From assembly GCF_029893235.1 (NCBI RefSeq), contig NZ_JARXWE010000022.1, positions 1-50,950 of the forward strand: a DNA stretch of 50,950 bases, written 5' to 3'. The first letter of the stretch is position 1. The number at the start of each line of letters is the position of its first letter. The notes below the pieces were generated by a model. It worked only from the letters and a program-made list of their open reading frames with translations, searched no databases and had not been told where the DNA came from. The position numbers were made by a program, and so were the translations under genes. Positions 1 to 6,368 of this stretch are shown here, piece by piece. This DNA comes from Dysgonomonas sp. PH5-45. GTDB lineage: Bacteria; Bacteroidota; Bacteroidia; Bacteroidales; Dysgonomonadaceae.

Positions 1-2
1 TA

Positions 3-86
3 TGTAGAAACTATGAAACTACTTTCGATTCGGCGGAGGAAATAGTCAAAATTGCCGCTATAAAATTATTGTTGAACAAAATTTAA
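3..86 (+). CDS. C-terminal end of an unidentified protein, cut by the window edge
   Basis: An open frame enters from the left edge and ends at the TAA at 84-86. The visible 27 residues are acidic then hydrophobic and could be a helical tail. The family cannot be named. It lies in host DNA left of the prophage. It could also be a chance open frame, since only 28 codons are visible. Confidence 0.35.
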   Translation, partial: CRNYETTFDSAEEIVKIAAIKLLLNKI

Positions 87-375
87 ACAGGCTCTTAATA
101 AACCTTCTTTCTATTTCGATTGTATTTTTCATATATCTTATTTTATTTGCAAAGGTAATGAATAGAAAGTTAAATAAGTAAATCATGAACCTTTAAAATT
201 AATTGGTGTAATGTTGTATATAGGTGCCTTTTTTAAATACTGATTCGCATTAATAATCAAAGGTTCATTAATTAAATCGAAATAATTAGAATTATCTATT
301 GCTTGGTACAGTCAAGTATATAGATGCGATTCATTTTATCAACGTCTGGCAGAATTAAGCCTAAGATACGCACAC

Positions 376-510
376 ATGCACATGACTATTGAAGAAGCCC
401 CCTGTTCTTGTAGTAGCGGTTCTGTTAATGATATACATCTACTCGGTGAACTGATGCAAAATTTGCCAAAGACTAAAACCATATACGGCCGTGTCTACGT
501 CGTATTTTAA
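376..510 (+). CDS. Possible 44-aa protein or 3' remnant of a longer gene
   Basis: The ORF starts MHMTIEEAPCSCSSG and ends YGRVYVVF. The same frame stays open about 75 nt upstream of this ATG without another ATG, so it may be the tail of a decayed gene rather than a small gene. A long hairpin 18 nt after the stop (528-561) supports a real gene end here. No family is recognised. The sequence is host DNA outside the left attachment site. Confidence 0.35.
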   Translation: MHMTIEEAPCSCSSGSVNDIHLLGELMQNLPKTKTIYGRVYVVF

Positions 511-527
511 TTTGTATTTTATCACTC

Positions 528-561
528 AAACCGTCTTTGCCTGTGAAGGTAGAGGCGGTTT
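528..561 (+). terminator. Long hairpin, probable terminator
   Basis: A 14-bp stem (AAACCGTCTTTGCC with GGTAGAGGCGGTTT, including G-U pairs) closes a 6-nt TGTGAA loop. The following run is only ACTTTTG, so the U-tract is weak. It sits just after the short ORF ending at 510. Confidence 0.6.
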
Positions 562-705
562 ACTTTTGTAGATAAGTGTTATCTAACTCGAATAATCTGT
601 ATATTTTAAATTAAACATACAGATAGAACAAAAATAACACCCGATATTACTTTTTAGGGTGTAATATCGGGCGTAAATCTTGTAATTTATTGATAATCAA
701 TATTG

Positions 706-723
706 CTCGTGGAGCATATCGGA
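706..723. repeat. attL, 18-bp attachment core
   Basis: CTCGTGGAGCATATCGGA is identical to 43042-43059, which is the 3' end of tRNA-Ala plus 4 flanking bases. Only the tRNA tail is present here, so this is the copy formed by integration, and host DNA lies to its left. The rest of the roughly 300-base stretch 562-869 has no gene I can support; it contains a short inverted repeat around 642-672 (CACCCGATATTAC with GTAATATCGGG). Confidence 0.88.
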
Positions 724-869
724 TGTATTTTTTATATCTTAGCCAATTGAATATCACATCTTTATAAATGTCTATTTAGTATTTGTCGCTATATTAATTT
801 ATAAATGTCTATTATTGTATAATCATATTACCCTGACCGGAGAGTAACCACCGGGCATTTAGAGAAATT

Positions 870-1031
870 TTAAATTCGAGGTTTAATAAACGTGCCTTTA
901 GGCTTCTCTTTGTCACAATTATTTATTATTTCAGTTGCTTCTTTTTGAATTTTAGAAGCTAATTCTACAGTTACTTTTTGGTCTTTATATTTATTCACAA
1001 GCAGCTGAATCACAATATTTTTTATATCCAT
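870..1031 (-). CDS. 53-aa protein co-transcribed with the phage repressor
   Basis: On the minus strand, ATG at 1031 begins MDIKNIVIQLLVNKYKDQKV and the frame ends at 870 with FIKPRI. The start lies 3 nt after the repressor stop, so the two genes form one transcript. The protein is short, lysine-rich and helical in its first half, with no recognised domain. Position suggests a role in maintaining lysogeny, such as a repressor partner or anti-repressor; this is inference only. Confidence 0.65.
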   Translation of the reverse strand: MDIKNIVIQLLVNKYKDQKVTVELASKIQKEATEIINNCDKEKPKGTFIKPRI

Positions 1032-1034
1032 AAT

Positions 1035-1367
1035 TTACTTATTTAAGATTTCTAAATTATTTTCCCCAAATACAAGTCTCAGAACTTGCTCTTTCTTGTC
1101 TGCTTGAAGCTTTATTTGCAATATAGCTTCCACTGGCTCTTGTTTTAGATCTCCCTTTTTTATATATTGATCGGGATATGTGAGCAGATACAATAGATCA
1201 ACTTCAAGCGAATTTGAGATTATTTCAAGTTCACTAACTCGCAACTCTCTTTTTTCATTTTCTATATTGCTAACAACAGCAACATCTACATTGAGGGCAT
1301 CAGCTATAACTTTCTGACTAAAACCCCTTTCCTCCCTAATTAAGCGTATGTTTTTCGCAATATTCAT
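1035..1367 (-). CDS. XRE-family phage repressor (CI-like)
   Basis: The 110-aa protein has an N-terminal helix-turn-helix of XRE/Cro-CI type (about residues 5-62), with the recognition-helix region in FSQKVIADALNVDVAVVSNI. The C-terminus ends in a short helical segment typical of small Bacteroidales HTH regulators. There is no LexA-like peptidase domain, so induction by RecA-stimulated self-cleavage is unlikely. It is divergent from the early operon and faces an intergenic region with inverted repeats that overlap the rightward promoter, the classic genetic-switch layout. Repression of early genes is inferred from this layout. Confidence 0.85.
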   Translation of the reverse strand: MNIAKNIRLIREERGFSQKVIADALNVDVAVVSNIENEKRELRVSELEIISNSLEVDLLYLLTYPDQYIKKGDLKQEPVEAILQIKLQADKKEQVLRLVFGENNLEILNK

Positions 1368-1402
1368 ACTTATAAATATAAATAGTTAATAATCAATACA
1401 AT

Positions 1403-1476
1403 ATGAGAAAAACTCATTTTAATTTGATATTTTCTCAATATTTACTTGAGTTATTCTCAAGTATTATTTACATTTG
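1403..1476 (+). promoter_or_regulatory. Phage switch: operator repeats overlapping the early promoter
   Basis: Two inverted repeats share the half-site (A/T)TGAG with a 5-nt spacer. One is ATGAG-AAAAA-CTCAT at 1403-1417. The other is TACTTGAG, 5 nt, CTCAAGTA at 1443-1463, a perfect 8-bp repeat. A further CTCAA half-site lies at 1433-1438. A Bacteroidetes -7 box TACATTTG is at 1469-1476, with a TTG about 20 nt upstream inside the second operator, so a bound repressor would cover the -33 region. The neighbouring XRE protein is the obvious candidate binder. Confidence 0.7.
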
Positions 1477-1537
1477 TCATGTCGTTTTGCGTAGGGGGGG
1501 TGAAATTACAATTAACAATTTAATTTTTTTTGAGATA

Positions 1538-1765
1538 ATGAATAAAACTTATTTGAAACAGTTTATGAATTCTATCCCCATGGGGATTTATAAGGACACA
1601 AAAGATCAGATTATTGAAGAATGCCATATAACAGAAGATATTTGGGTTAACTGGTTGTCAGGAAGAACGCGCATTCCGGAGTTAGCAAAACCGGTAATAA
1701 ATAAAATAGCTGGCAGGAATATTTTTGAAGAAGTCGGTGAGCTTCACCAAACACAAAACAAATAA
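1538..1765 (+). CDS. Small early regulator, Cro-like candidate
   Basis: The 75-aa protein is the first gene rightward of the switch. I chose ATG 1538 because a longer frame from 1403 would run through the operators and the promoter. The segment DQIIEECHITEDIWVNWLSG resembles the helix-turn-helix of small phage and plasmid DNA-binding proteins, where a Trp-rich recognition helix follows a short turn. It may act as a Cro-type antirepressor, judged from position and size. No catalytic motif is seen. Confidence 0.6.
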   Translation: MNKTYLKQFMNSIPMGIYKDTKDQIIEECHITEDIWVNWLSGRTRIPELAKPVINKIAGRNIFEEVGELHQTQNK

Positions 1766-1791
1766 GCGATAATCACAAAATAAAGAACGTT

Positions 1792-2172
1792 ATGGAATTT
1801 AAACTGATTAGAAAAAACTTTTATACAGGCATAACTCTAAAGGGGAATACTGTAGAATACCGGATGGTGGACGAAGATAATATAGTATTCAAATCAAGGG
1901 ATTTGTCCGAACAAAACATTGAGAGGCAAATACAGGATCCGGATACAAAACAATTCATTACGGAAGCGCAACCAACAAAGATAACTCTCGAGTGCAGTTT
2001 CCCGGTAACAACTGCAATGCTCGATTTGCTCGAATCATCACAGGTTATTGCCGATGCCGAAATGATAAACCGTGACAATTATCACCTAATTTCGTTTGCC
2101 CCCTATCCCCTCTTTAACTTCTTGAAGTTGCAATCGTTAATATTTGATCTATGCAAAAAGTTTGATTTATGA
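1792..2172 (+). CDS. Early phage protein of unknown function (126 aa)
   Basis: No family is recognised. The protein is acidic in the middle and hydrophobic at the C-terminus. It overlaps the next gene by 4 nt (ATGA), so they are translationally coupled. The 21 bases ending in its start codon are repeated exactly before the lipoprotein gene at 39158, which suggests a shared translation signal or common origin of the upstream region. Confidence 0.7.
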   Translation: MEFKLIRKNFYTGITLKGNTVEYRMVDEDNIVFKSRDLSEQNIERQIQDPDTKQFITEAQPTKITLECSFPVTTAMLDLLESSQVIADAEMINRDNYHLISFAPYPLFNFLKLQSLIFDLCKKFDL

Positions 2173-2657
2173 AACCTCAATGGGATAAATTACTGGAGGC
2201 AATAAATGCACATGCCGACATGCTTCAGGAGTTTGTCGATAATGTGACCGATTCTAAAACCGTGAAGAATCTGAAGCTGCTAACCGGTGGTTTCAATAAA
2301 GTGCTGACCGGAGCATCCGAAGTAGATCGGTTGGTAGATCCACAGCAAAAGCTGACTATCAAAATGCCTTTCGACAACGAAGAATTCCATCAACTGTGGC
2401 AGTATTACAAGGAATATCTGGTAGAAGATTTCGGAATGTATCTAAACTCAAGGCGTGAGCAGATAATACTGAATAGCCTAAAAAAATGGTCGAAAGACGA
2501 TGCAGACCGTGCTATGGAGATAGTAACTTTCTATATGCACAACGGATATCGACGTGTTTTTGAACCTACAACAAAACAACTCAGTGGTGAAGAACTTCCT
2601 CCGGAAGAAAATTCGAACCGATCTATTAACCTGAATATAGACAAATCAATAAGATAA
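2169..2657 (+). CDS. Early phage protein of unknown function (162 aa)
   Basis: A soluble, mostly helical protein with no recognised domain. The middle (about residues 60-130) is rich in charged and aromatic residues (FHQLWQYYKEYLVEDFGMYL). It starts within the stop of the upstream gene, so it is part of the same early operon. The C-terminal 25 residues are low-complexity and probably disordered. Confidence 0.7.
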   Translation: MKPQWDKLLEAINAHADMLQEFVDNVTDSKTVKNLKLLTGGFNKVLTGASEVDRLVDPQQKLTIKMPFDNEEFHQLWQYYKEYLVEDFGMYLNSRREQIILNSLKKWSKDDADRAMEIVTFYMHNGYRRVFEPTTKQLSGEELPPEENSNRSINLNIDKSIR

Positions 2658-2675
2658 CATAAAAACAGAAATAAA

Positions 2676-3080
2676 ATGACATTAGAAGAAGTACAAAAAC
2701 AGTATCCTGATGCGATGAAAGCATCTCTAACAATGACGACAGAAGCTATGCAAACTCATAACTTTTACAAAACAGATGAACTTAGAAAATATCTGCAAAC
2801 AATTTTCCCAGGAAATAGTATTCTGTACTGCAATTGTTCTGGAAGAAAAATAACGGCAATCACTTCTAAAGAAGCTTATGAAGAAGAAAAGCGGCAACTA
2901 TCAATGGTTCCAGGAACAAAAGTTATTATGACTGGCTCCGAAGGAGACTTTCCTGAATATAAAGATAAAGTATGGGAAGTATATGCAGGTCCTAAATGGA
3001 TGTGTGGAAGTCTGGTTGTATGGCTCGAAGGATTTAGTGGGGCATATTCATGTGAACACCTTAAAATCGTGATTGAATAA
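2676..3080 (+). CDS. Small early phage protein with an SH3-like C-terminal half
   Basis: The 134-aa protein has a C-terminal stretch (about residues 75-134) that alternates glycine-aspartate turns with strands and contains VPGTKVIMTG, KDKVWEVYAGP, CGSLVVWLEG and YSCEHLKIV. That pattern resembles small SH3-like beta-barrel proteins common in phage early regions. The first half is helical. Function is unknown; the fold guess is moderate. Confidence 0.65.
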   Translation: MTLEEVQKQYPDAMKASLTMTTEAMQTHNFYKTDELRKYLQTIFPGNSILYCNCSGRKITAITSKEAYEEEKRQLSMVPGTKVIMTGSEGDFPEYKDKVWEVYAGPKWMCGSLVVWLEGFSGAYSCEHLKIVIE

Positions 3081-3082
3081 CA

Positions 3083-3433
3083 ATGTATAACACAAAATTT
3101 CAGAAAGTCAGCATTAATGAAATATCATATAATGGACTGACAACTATAATATTGAGTATTCATATTGAGGGCGAAAACAAGCGGTTTCCGCTTGGAACAT
3201 CCGGCGACGATTTCCTTATTTACCAAGGAGGGAAGGATGGAGTATCCCGATCGAGCCAGATATCTATCAGGAAACATAGTGGTATGATAGAGATGTTACT
3301 CACAGGCCCGGAAGGACACTTCATATTCCTGGGAAAACTAAATCCGGACTTGATACCAATAAAAGAAATAGCAGCGGAATTCTTTAGGGCAATCGTAAAT
3401 TATAAACAACTGATACAAAAAGGGAAAACATGA
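3083..3433 (+). CDS. Early phage protein of unknown function (116 aa)
   Basis: No family is recognised. The predicted structure is mainly beta strands followed by one C-terminal helix (EIAAEFFRAIVNYKQLI). It begins 2 nt after the upstream stop and its own stop overlaps the next start (ATGA), so it is tightly coupled in the early operon. Confidence 0.65.
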   Translation: MYNTKFQKVSINEISYNGLTTIILSIHIEGENKRFPLGTSGDDFLIYQGGKDGVSRSSQISIRKHSGMIEMLLTGPEGHFIFLGKLNPDLIPIKEIAAEFFRAIVNYKQLIQKGKT

Positions 3434-3606
3434 AAACTCAAATAATGTATATGCTTTATGATCCTAAAGGTTATGAACAGCCATTAACATTGCATTTTCA
3501 GAGGCATTTATCTATATCCATATTTTTTAATAAAACGGAATGGAAAAACGCTCAGAAACATAAATGGACGTGCAGAAAAGTAAAAGTAACTATTGAAGAA
3601 TTATAA
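3430..3606 (+). CDS. 58-aa early phage protein
   Basis: The start ATG overlaps the upstream stop by 4 nt, and the frame ends at the TAA at 3604-3606, 18 nt before the first DGR variable gene. It contains a basic aromatic segment (EWKNAQKHKWTCRKVKVTI). No domain is recognised. It is supported by tight coupling on both sides rather than by homology. Confidence 0.55.
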   Translation: MKTQIMYMLYDPKGYEQPLTLHFQRHLSISIFFNKTEWKNAQKHKWTCRKVKVTIEEL

Positions 3607-3624
3607 TAAAAAAAATCAAACCTT

Positions 3625-4107
3625 ATGAATTTAACAGAAGAGAAAGCAAAGGAAATTTATTCGGTAGTGCCGGAAAGTTTCAAAAAAGAGTTAGAAGAAG
3701 TATTTGGCAAAGAAACATTCTTTCCAGATGAATTAGACAAACTATCATCGTATGAAGTGGCTTTAGAATTGGCAAACCGTCCGGATGCCAAAACTATTAA
3801 TGAAATACCGGAAGATTTACACAATTACATTTTGAAAGAATACAAGTGTATAGTATTGAATGAAGCGGCTAATACCCTTCTTGGCGGTCAAAAGCAAATG
3901 GATATTTATAATCAGAATATAAAAAGATATCTCCCATACTTCCTTACAAATGGGTCTCCTTCCGGCTTTCGGTTCCTCGATTCGTACTGCGATTACTCGA
4001 ATGCGAATGCGGGTAGCGGATCTCGCCTTTCGGCTATAAGCGCAAAAGCGGCTAAGCATCTTGGAACTCTCTTCACAAAAGAATTCCGTGAAATGTTAGA
4101 AGCATGA
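3625..4107 (+). CDS. DGR variable protein A
   Basis: The 160-aa protein is soluble and helical for about 105 residues. It then carries the variable repeat (3955-4028, residues about 111-135), encoding GSPSGFRF, variable positions, AGSGSRL, followed by an invariant tail with a helical A-K-H-x-G-x-x-F pattern. Compared with the template, variable codons read Leu, Tyr, Tyr, Asn, Asn, and one neighbouring Tyr codon changed to Cys. One base of the repeat (4020, G to A) differs at a non-adenine template site. It has no signal peptide and no C-type lectin signature that I can see, and it is not next to tail genes. The C-terminal module is shared with the two B proteins; the N-terminal part is different. 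Confidence 0.85.
   Translation: MNLTEEKAKEIYSVVPESFKKELEEVFGKETFFPDELDKLSSYEVALELANRPDAKTINEIPEDLHNYILKEYKCIVLNEAANTLLGGQKQMDIYNQNIKRYLPYFLTNGSPSGFRFLDSYCDYSNANAGSGSRLSAISAKAAKHLGTLFTKEFREMLEA
3955..4028 (+). repeat. DGR variable repeat VR-A
   Basis: 74 bp aligned without gaps to the template at 5189-5262. All differences fall at template adenines except 4020 (template G, here A). Shared with the other two variable repeats are G for template A at the four edge positions 17, 57, 64 and 71 of the alignment. Confidence 0.85.
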
Positions 4108-4132
4108 TTTAATAACTTAAAATATTTGAACA

Positions 4133-4540
4133 ATGAAAATCAACACGAATGAATTAAAGAAGAAATTGCAAGAGCGCCTCGTAACGAAGGAGCAGGCATA
4201 TGCTGAAGTTGGTGCAAACCTTATTGACTTTTCGATATTCCCGAAAAGCAAAAGGGAGTATAAAGAAGCACAATATGATACTGAGATAATAGTAGAAGCC
4301 GCCCGAAAGATAGAGAAGGAATGCGGATATGGTGAAATAGATTGGAGTAATGGCAATCAGCCCAAATGGCAACCATGGTTTTTTATGTCTCCTTCCGGCT
4401 TTCGGTTCGGCGATTCGCGCTACGATCGCTCGGATGCGTGTGCGGGTAGCGGGTCTCGCCTTCACGTTTTAAGCGAAATCGCCTCTGATCATATAGGCAC
4501 TACATTTAGTGAAATCTGGGAAAAAGTTCAATTGAAATAG
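4133..4540 (+). CDS. DGR variable protein B (copy 1)
   Basis: The 135-aa soluble protein has a helical N-terminal part (1-75), a W-x-PWFF strand, the variable module SPSGFRF to GSGSRL (residues about 86-110), and a closing helix ending IWEKVQLK. The five AAY template codons here read Gly, Arg, Arg, Asp, Cys. Copy 2 at 4750 is identical in all other residues. The module seems related to a recurring Bacteroidetes phage protein type with a PWF...SGF...GSRL pattern; that resemblance is from memory. The ligand is unknown. Confidence 0.88.
   Translation: MKINTNELKKKLQERLVTKEQAYAEVGANLIDFSIFPKSKREYKEAQYDTEIIVEAARKIEKECGYGEIDWSNGNQPKWQPWFFMSPSGFRFGDSRYDRSDACAGSGSRLHVLSEIASDHIGTTFSEIWEKVQLK
4388..4461 (+). 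repeat. DGR variable repeat VR-B
   Basis: 74 bp, gap-free against the template. Every one of its 14 or so differences is at a template adenine (A to G, C or T). No non-adenine position differs. Confidence 0.9.
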
Positions 4541-4566
4541 ACAAAAAAACAAGGCTGTTTGTCTTT
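4539..4566 (+). promoter_or_regulatory. Hairpin upstream of the template-like repeat (copy 1)
   Basis: AGACAAA and TTTGTCT form a 7-bp stem around a 14-nt loop, overlapping the B-gene stop and ending just before the template-like repeat. The same hairpin recurs at 5156-5181. It may separate B-gene translation from template RNA, or fold as part of that RNA. It lacks a U-tract. Confidence 0.45.
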
Positions 4567-4571
4567 ATGGG

Positions 4572-4645
4572 TCTCCTTCCGGCTTTCAGTTCAACGATTC
4601 GAACTACGATAACTCGAATGCGAATGCAGGTAGCAGGTCTCACCT
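4572..4645 (+). repeat. Hybrid template repeat TR-1 (template joined to the variable-A tail)
   Basis: The 74 bp are identical to the template at 5189-5262, including all adenines, but the sequence immediately downstream is the 3' end of variable gene A. It lies in no ORF with an ATG start: in the variable-gene frame there is an upstream TGA and no start. It could still serve as a template RNA or be a silent by-product of the duplication. Confidence 0.85.
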
Positions 4646-4724
4646 TTCGGCTATAAGCGCAAAAGCGGCTAAGCATCTTGGAACTCACTTCACAAAAGAA
4701 TTCCGTGAAATGTTAGAAGCATGA
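4646..4724 (+). pseudogene. Orphan C-terminal fragment of variable gene A
   Basis: The sequence repeats the last 26 codons of variable gene A with one base change (Leu to His in the reading GT(L/H)FTKEF). It has no start codon of its own and is the left part of the second duplicated unit. It is an untranslated scar of the duplication. Confidence 0.75.
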
Positions 4725-4749
4725 TTTAATAACTTAAAATATTTGAACA

Positions 4750-5157
4750 ATGAAAATCAACACGAATGAATTAAAGAAGAAATTGCAAGAGCGCCTCGTA
4801 ACGAAGGAGCAGGCATATGCTGAAGTTGGTGCAAACCTTATTGACTTTTCGATATTCCCGAAAAGCAAAAGGGAGTATAAAGAAGCACAATATGATACTG
4901 AGATAATAGTAGAAGCCGCCCGAAAGATAGAGAAGGAATGCGGATATGGTGAAATAGATTGGAGTAATGGCAATCAGCCCAAATGGCAACCATGGTTTTT
5001 TATGTCTCCTTCCGGCTTTCGGTTCAACGTTTCGTACTACGATCGCTCGCTTGCGGATGCGGGTAGCGGGTCTCGCCTTCACGTTTTAAGCGAAATCGCC
5101 TCTGATCATATAGGCACTACATTTAGTGAAATCTGGGAAAAAGTTCAATTGAAATAG
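4750..5157 (+). CDS. DGR variable protein B' (copy 2)
   Basis: A duplicate of the gene at 4133. The first 91 residues and the last 24 are identical. Inside the repeat the AAY codons now read Asn, Tyr, Arg, Leu, Asp, and the Asp codon after the first is Val. Because the rest of the 617-bp unit is practically unchanged, these substitutions arose after the duplication and point to mutagenic retrohoming rather than ordinary drift. Confidence 0.88.
   Translation: MKINTNELKKKLQERLVTKEQAYAEVGANLIDFSIFPKSKREYKEAQYDTEIIVEAARKIEKECGYGEIDWSNGNQPKWQPWFFMSPSGFRFNVSYYDRSLADAGSGSRLHVLSEIASDHIGTTFSEIWEKVQLK
5005..5078 (+). repeat. DGR variable repeat VR-B'
   Basis: 74 bp aligned to the template without gaps. 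All differences from the template, and all differences from VR-B, are at template adenines (alignment positions 22, 23, 26, 31, 32, 46, 47, 52 and 53 distinguish the two copies). Confidence 0.9.
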
Positions 5158-5188
5158 ACAAAAAAACAAGGCTGTTTGTCTTTATGGG

Positions 5189-5262
5189 TCTCCTTCCGGC
5201 TTTCAGTTCAACGATTCGAACTACGATAACTCGAATGCGAATGCAGGTAGCAGGTCTCACCT
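5189..5262 (+). repeat. DGR template repeat TR
   Basis: The template reads in the variable-gene frame as SPSGFQFND, SNYDNSNANAG, SRSHL. It has five AAY codons (AAC three times, AAT twice), the typical DGR design that allows 15 amino acids per site and no stop codon. It is non-coding here: no start in this frame, and it diverges from all variable genes right after ...CACCT. The hairpin at 5156-5181 precedes it. The roughly 107 nt between it and the RT gene hold a GGCGAAAGCC-type small hairpin and are probably part of the template RNA. Confidence 0.9.
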
Positions 5263-5369
5263 ATGTAAAGAAAAACTAAAAAGACAAAGGCCGTACCACT
5301 TGGTAAAAAATAAAAAATTCAAAAGGTGCTGGTAGGCGAAAGCCGAAAGTTCCGATACGAAACAAAGGC
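5263..5369 (+). ncRNA. Probable 3' part of the DGR template RNA
   Basis: There is no ORF between TR and the reverse transcriptase gene. In known DGRs the template RNA extends through this spacer, which the RT complex needs for priming. Here the spacer holds an A-rich stretch, a complementary pair around CCACTTGG, and a short hairpin GGCGAAAGCC near 5336. The RNA boundaries cannot be read from sequence. Confidence 0.45.
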
Positions 5370-6368
5370 ATGAAAAGAATAGGTAATTTATACGATAGCA
5401 TTTGCGAAATGGATAACATTTATCTGGCTTACAATAAAGCCCGGATGGGAAAAAGTAAATCGCACGGGGTAATCATATTTGAAAAGAATCTGGATGAAAA
5501 CTTAGCAAAAACACAAAAAGAATTATCGGATGGAGCTTATAGAATATCACCCTATGAGGTTTTCAAAATATATGAACCAAAAGAACGGATAATTTACAGG
5601 CTTCCATTCTACGATCGTGTAGTACAGCATGCCATAATGAATATTATTGAGCCGATATGGGTCTCTTTGTTTATTTCACAAACATATTCATGTATAAAAA
5701 ACCGTGGCATACACGGGGTGCTTAAGCATATTAAAAGGGATTTGAAAGAAAAAGAGGATACTAAATACTGTCTGAAAATGGATATAAAGAAGTTCTACCC
5801 ATCTATCAACCATGAGATAATGAAAAAAATAATCCGGAAGAAAATAAAGGATAAAAAGTTACTCGGTTTGCTCGATCACATTATTGATTCAGCCCCGGGA
5901 CTTCCCATCGGCAATTACTTGTCTCAATTTTTATCAAACTTATACATGACATATTTCGATCATTGGTTAAAAGAAGAACAAAAAGTAAAATATTACTATC
6001 GATATGCGGATGACATTGTGATTCTTGCCGAAAATAAGTCCTATTTACATGCGCTTTTTATTCAAATAGAAGAATATCTATCGGGGCGTCTGAAATTGGA
6101 AATAAAGAAAGATTATCAGGTATTCCCAGTTAAAAAACGAGGCATTGACTTCGTTGGATACGTGTTTAGACACACACATATACTTATGAGAAAGTCTATT
6201 AAACAAAACTTTTGCCGGAAAGTAGCCAAGTTGAACAAACGAAATATATCGGCAGAAGAATACAAACAAAGTATTTGTTCGTGGCTTGGTTGGGCAAAGC
6301 ATTGTAATTCAAGGAATCTATTAAAAACGATAATTAAAGATGAAGAAGTTCGCAGAATTTGGGATTAA
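5370..6368 (+). CDS. DGR reverse transcriptase
   Basis: The 332-aa protein has the seven-motif RT core without extra domains, the usual size for DGR RTs. Visible motifs are KMDIKKFYPSI (136-146, first catalytic Asp), LPIGNYLSQ (178-186) and RYADDIVIL (about 211-219, catalytic YADD). The motif-4 form with xGxxxSQ, in place of the QGxxxSP of retroviral and group II intron RTs, is a hallmark of DGR enzymes. It copies the template RNA with random incorporation opposite adenines and delivers the cDNA to the variable repeats. It overlaps the next gene by 29 nt. Confidence 0.95.
   Translation: MKRIGNLYDSICEMDNIYLAYNKARMGKSKSHGVIIFEKNLDENLAKTQKELSDGAYRISPYEVFKIYEPKERIIYRLPFYDRVVQHAIMNIIEPIWVSLFISQTYSCIKNRGIHGVLKHIKRDLKEKEDTKYCLKMDIKKFYPSINHEIMKKIIRKKIKDKKLLGLLDHIIDSAPGLPIGNYLSQFLSNLYMTYFDHWLKEEQKVKYYYRYADDIVILAENKSYLHALFIQIEEYLSGRLKLEIKKDYQVFPVKKRGIDFVGYVFRHTHILMRKSIKQNFCRKVAKLNKRNISAEEYKQSICSWLGWAKHCNSRNLLKTIIKDEEVRRIWD

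Larger units (their letters stand above)
4029..5262 (+). repeat. 617-bp tandem duplication inside the DGR
   Basis: Unit 1 (4029-4645) and unit 2 (4646-5262) have the same length. Each runs from the tail of variable gene A, through a complete B gene, to the end of a template-like repeat. Outside the B-gene variable repeats the only difference I see is one base in the A-tail (T at 4072, A at 4689). The junction lies exactly where template homology ends, as expected for unequal crossing-over between the template and VR-A. Confidence 0.9.

Noticed and set aside
1403-1537. A longer N-terminus of the small early regulator
   Set aside because: The added 45 codons would be read through the operators and promoter.
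4572-4645. The hybrid repeat as part of a third variable gene
   Set aside because: In the variable-gene frame there is a TGA upstream and no start codon, and it has all template adenines.
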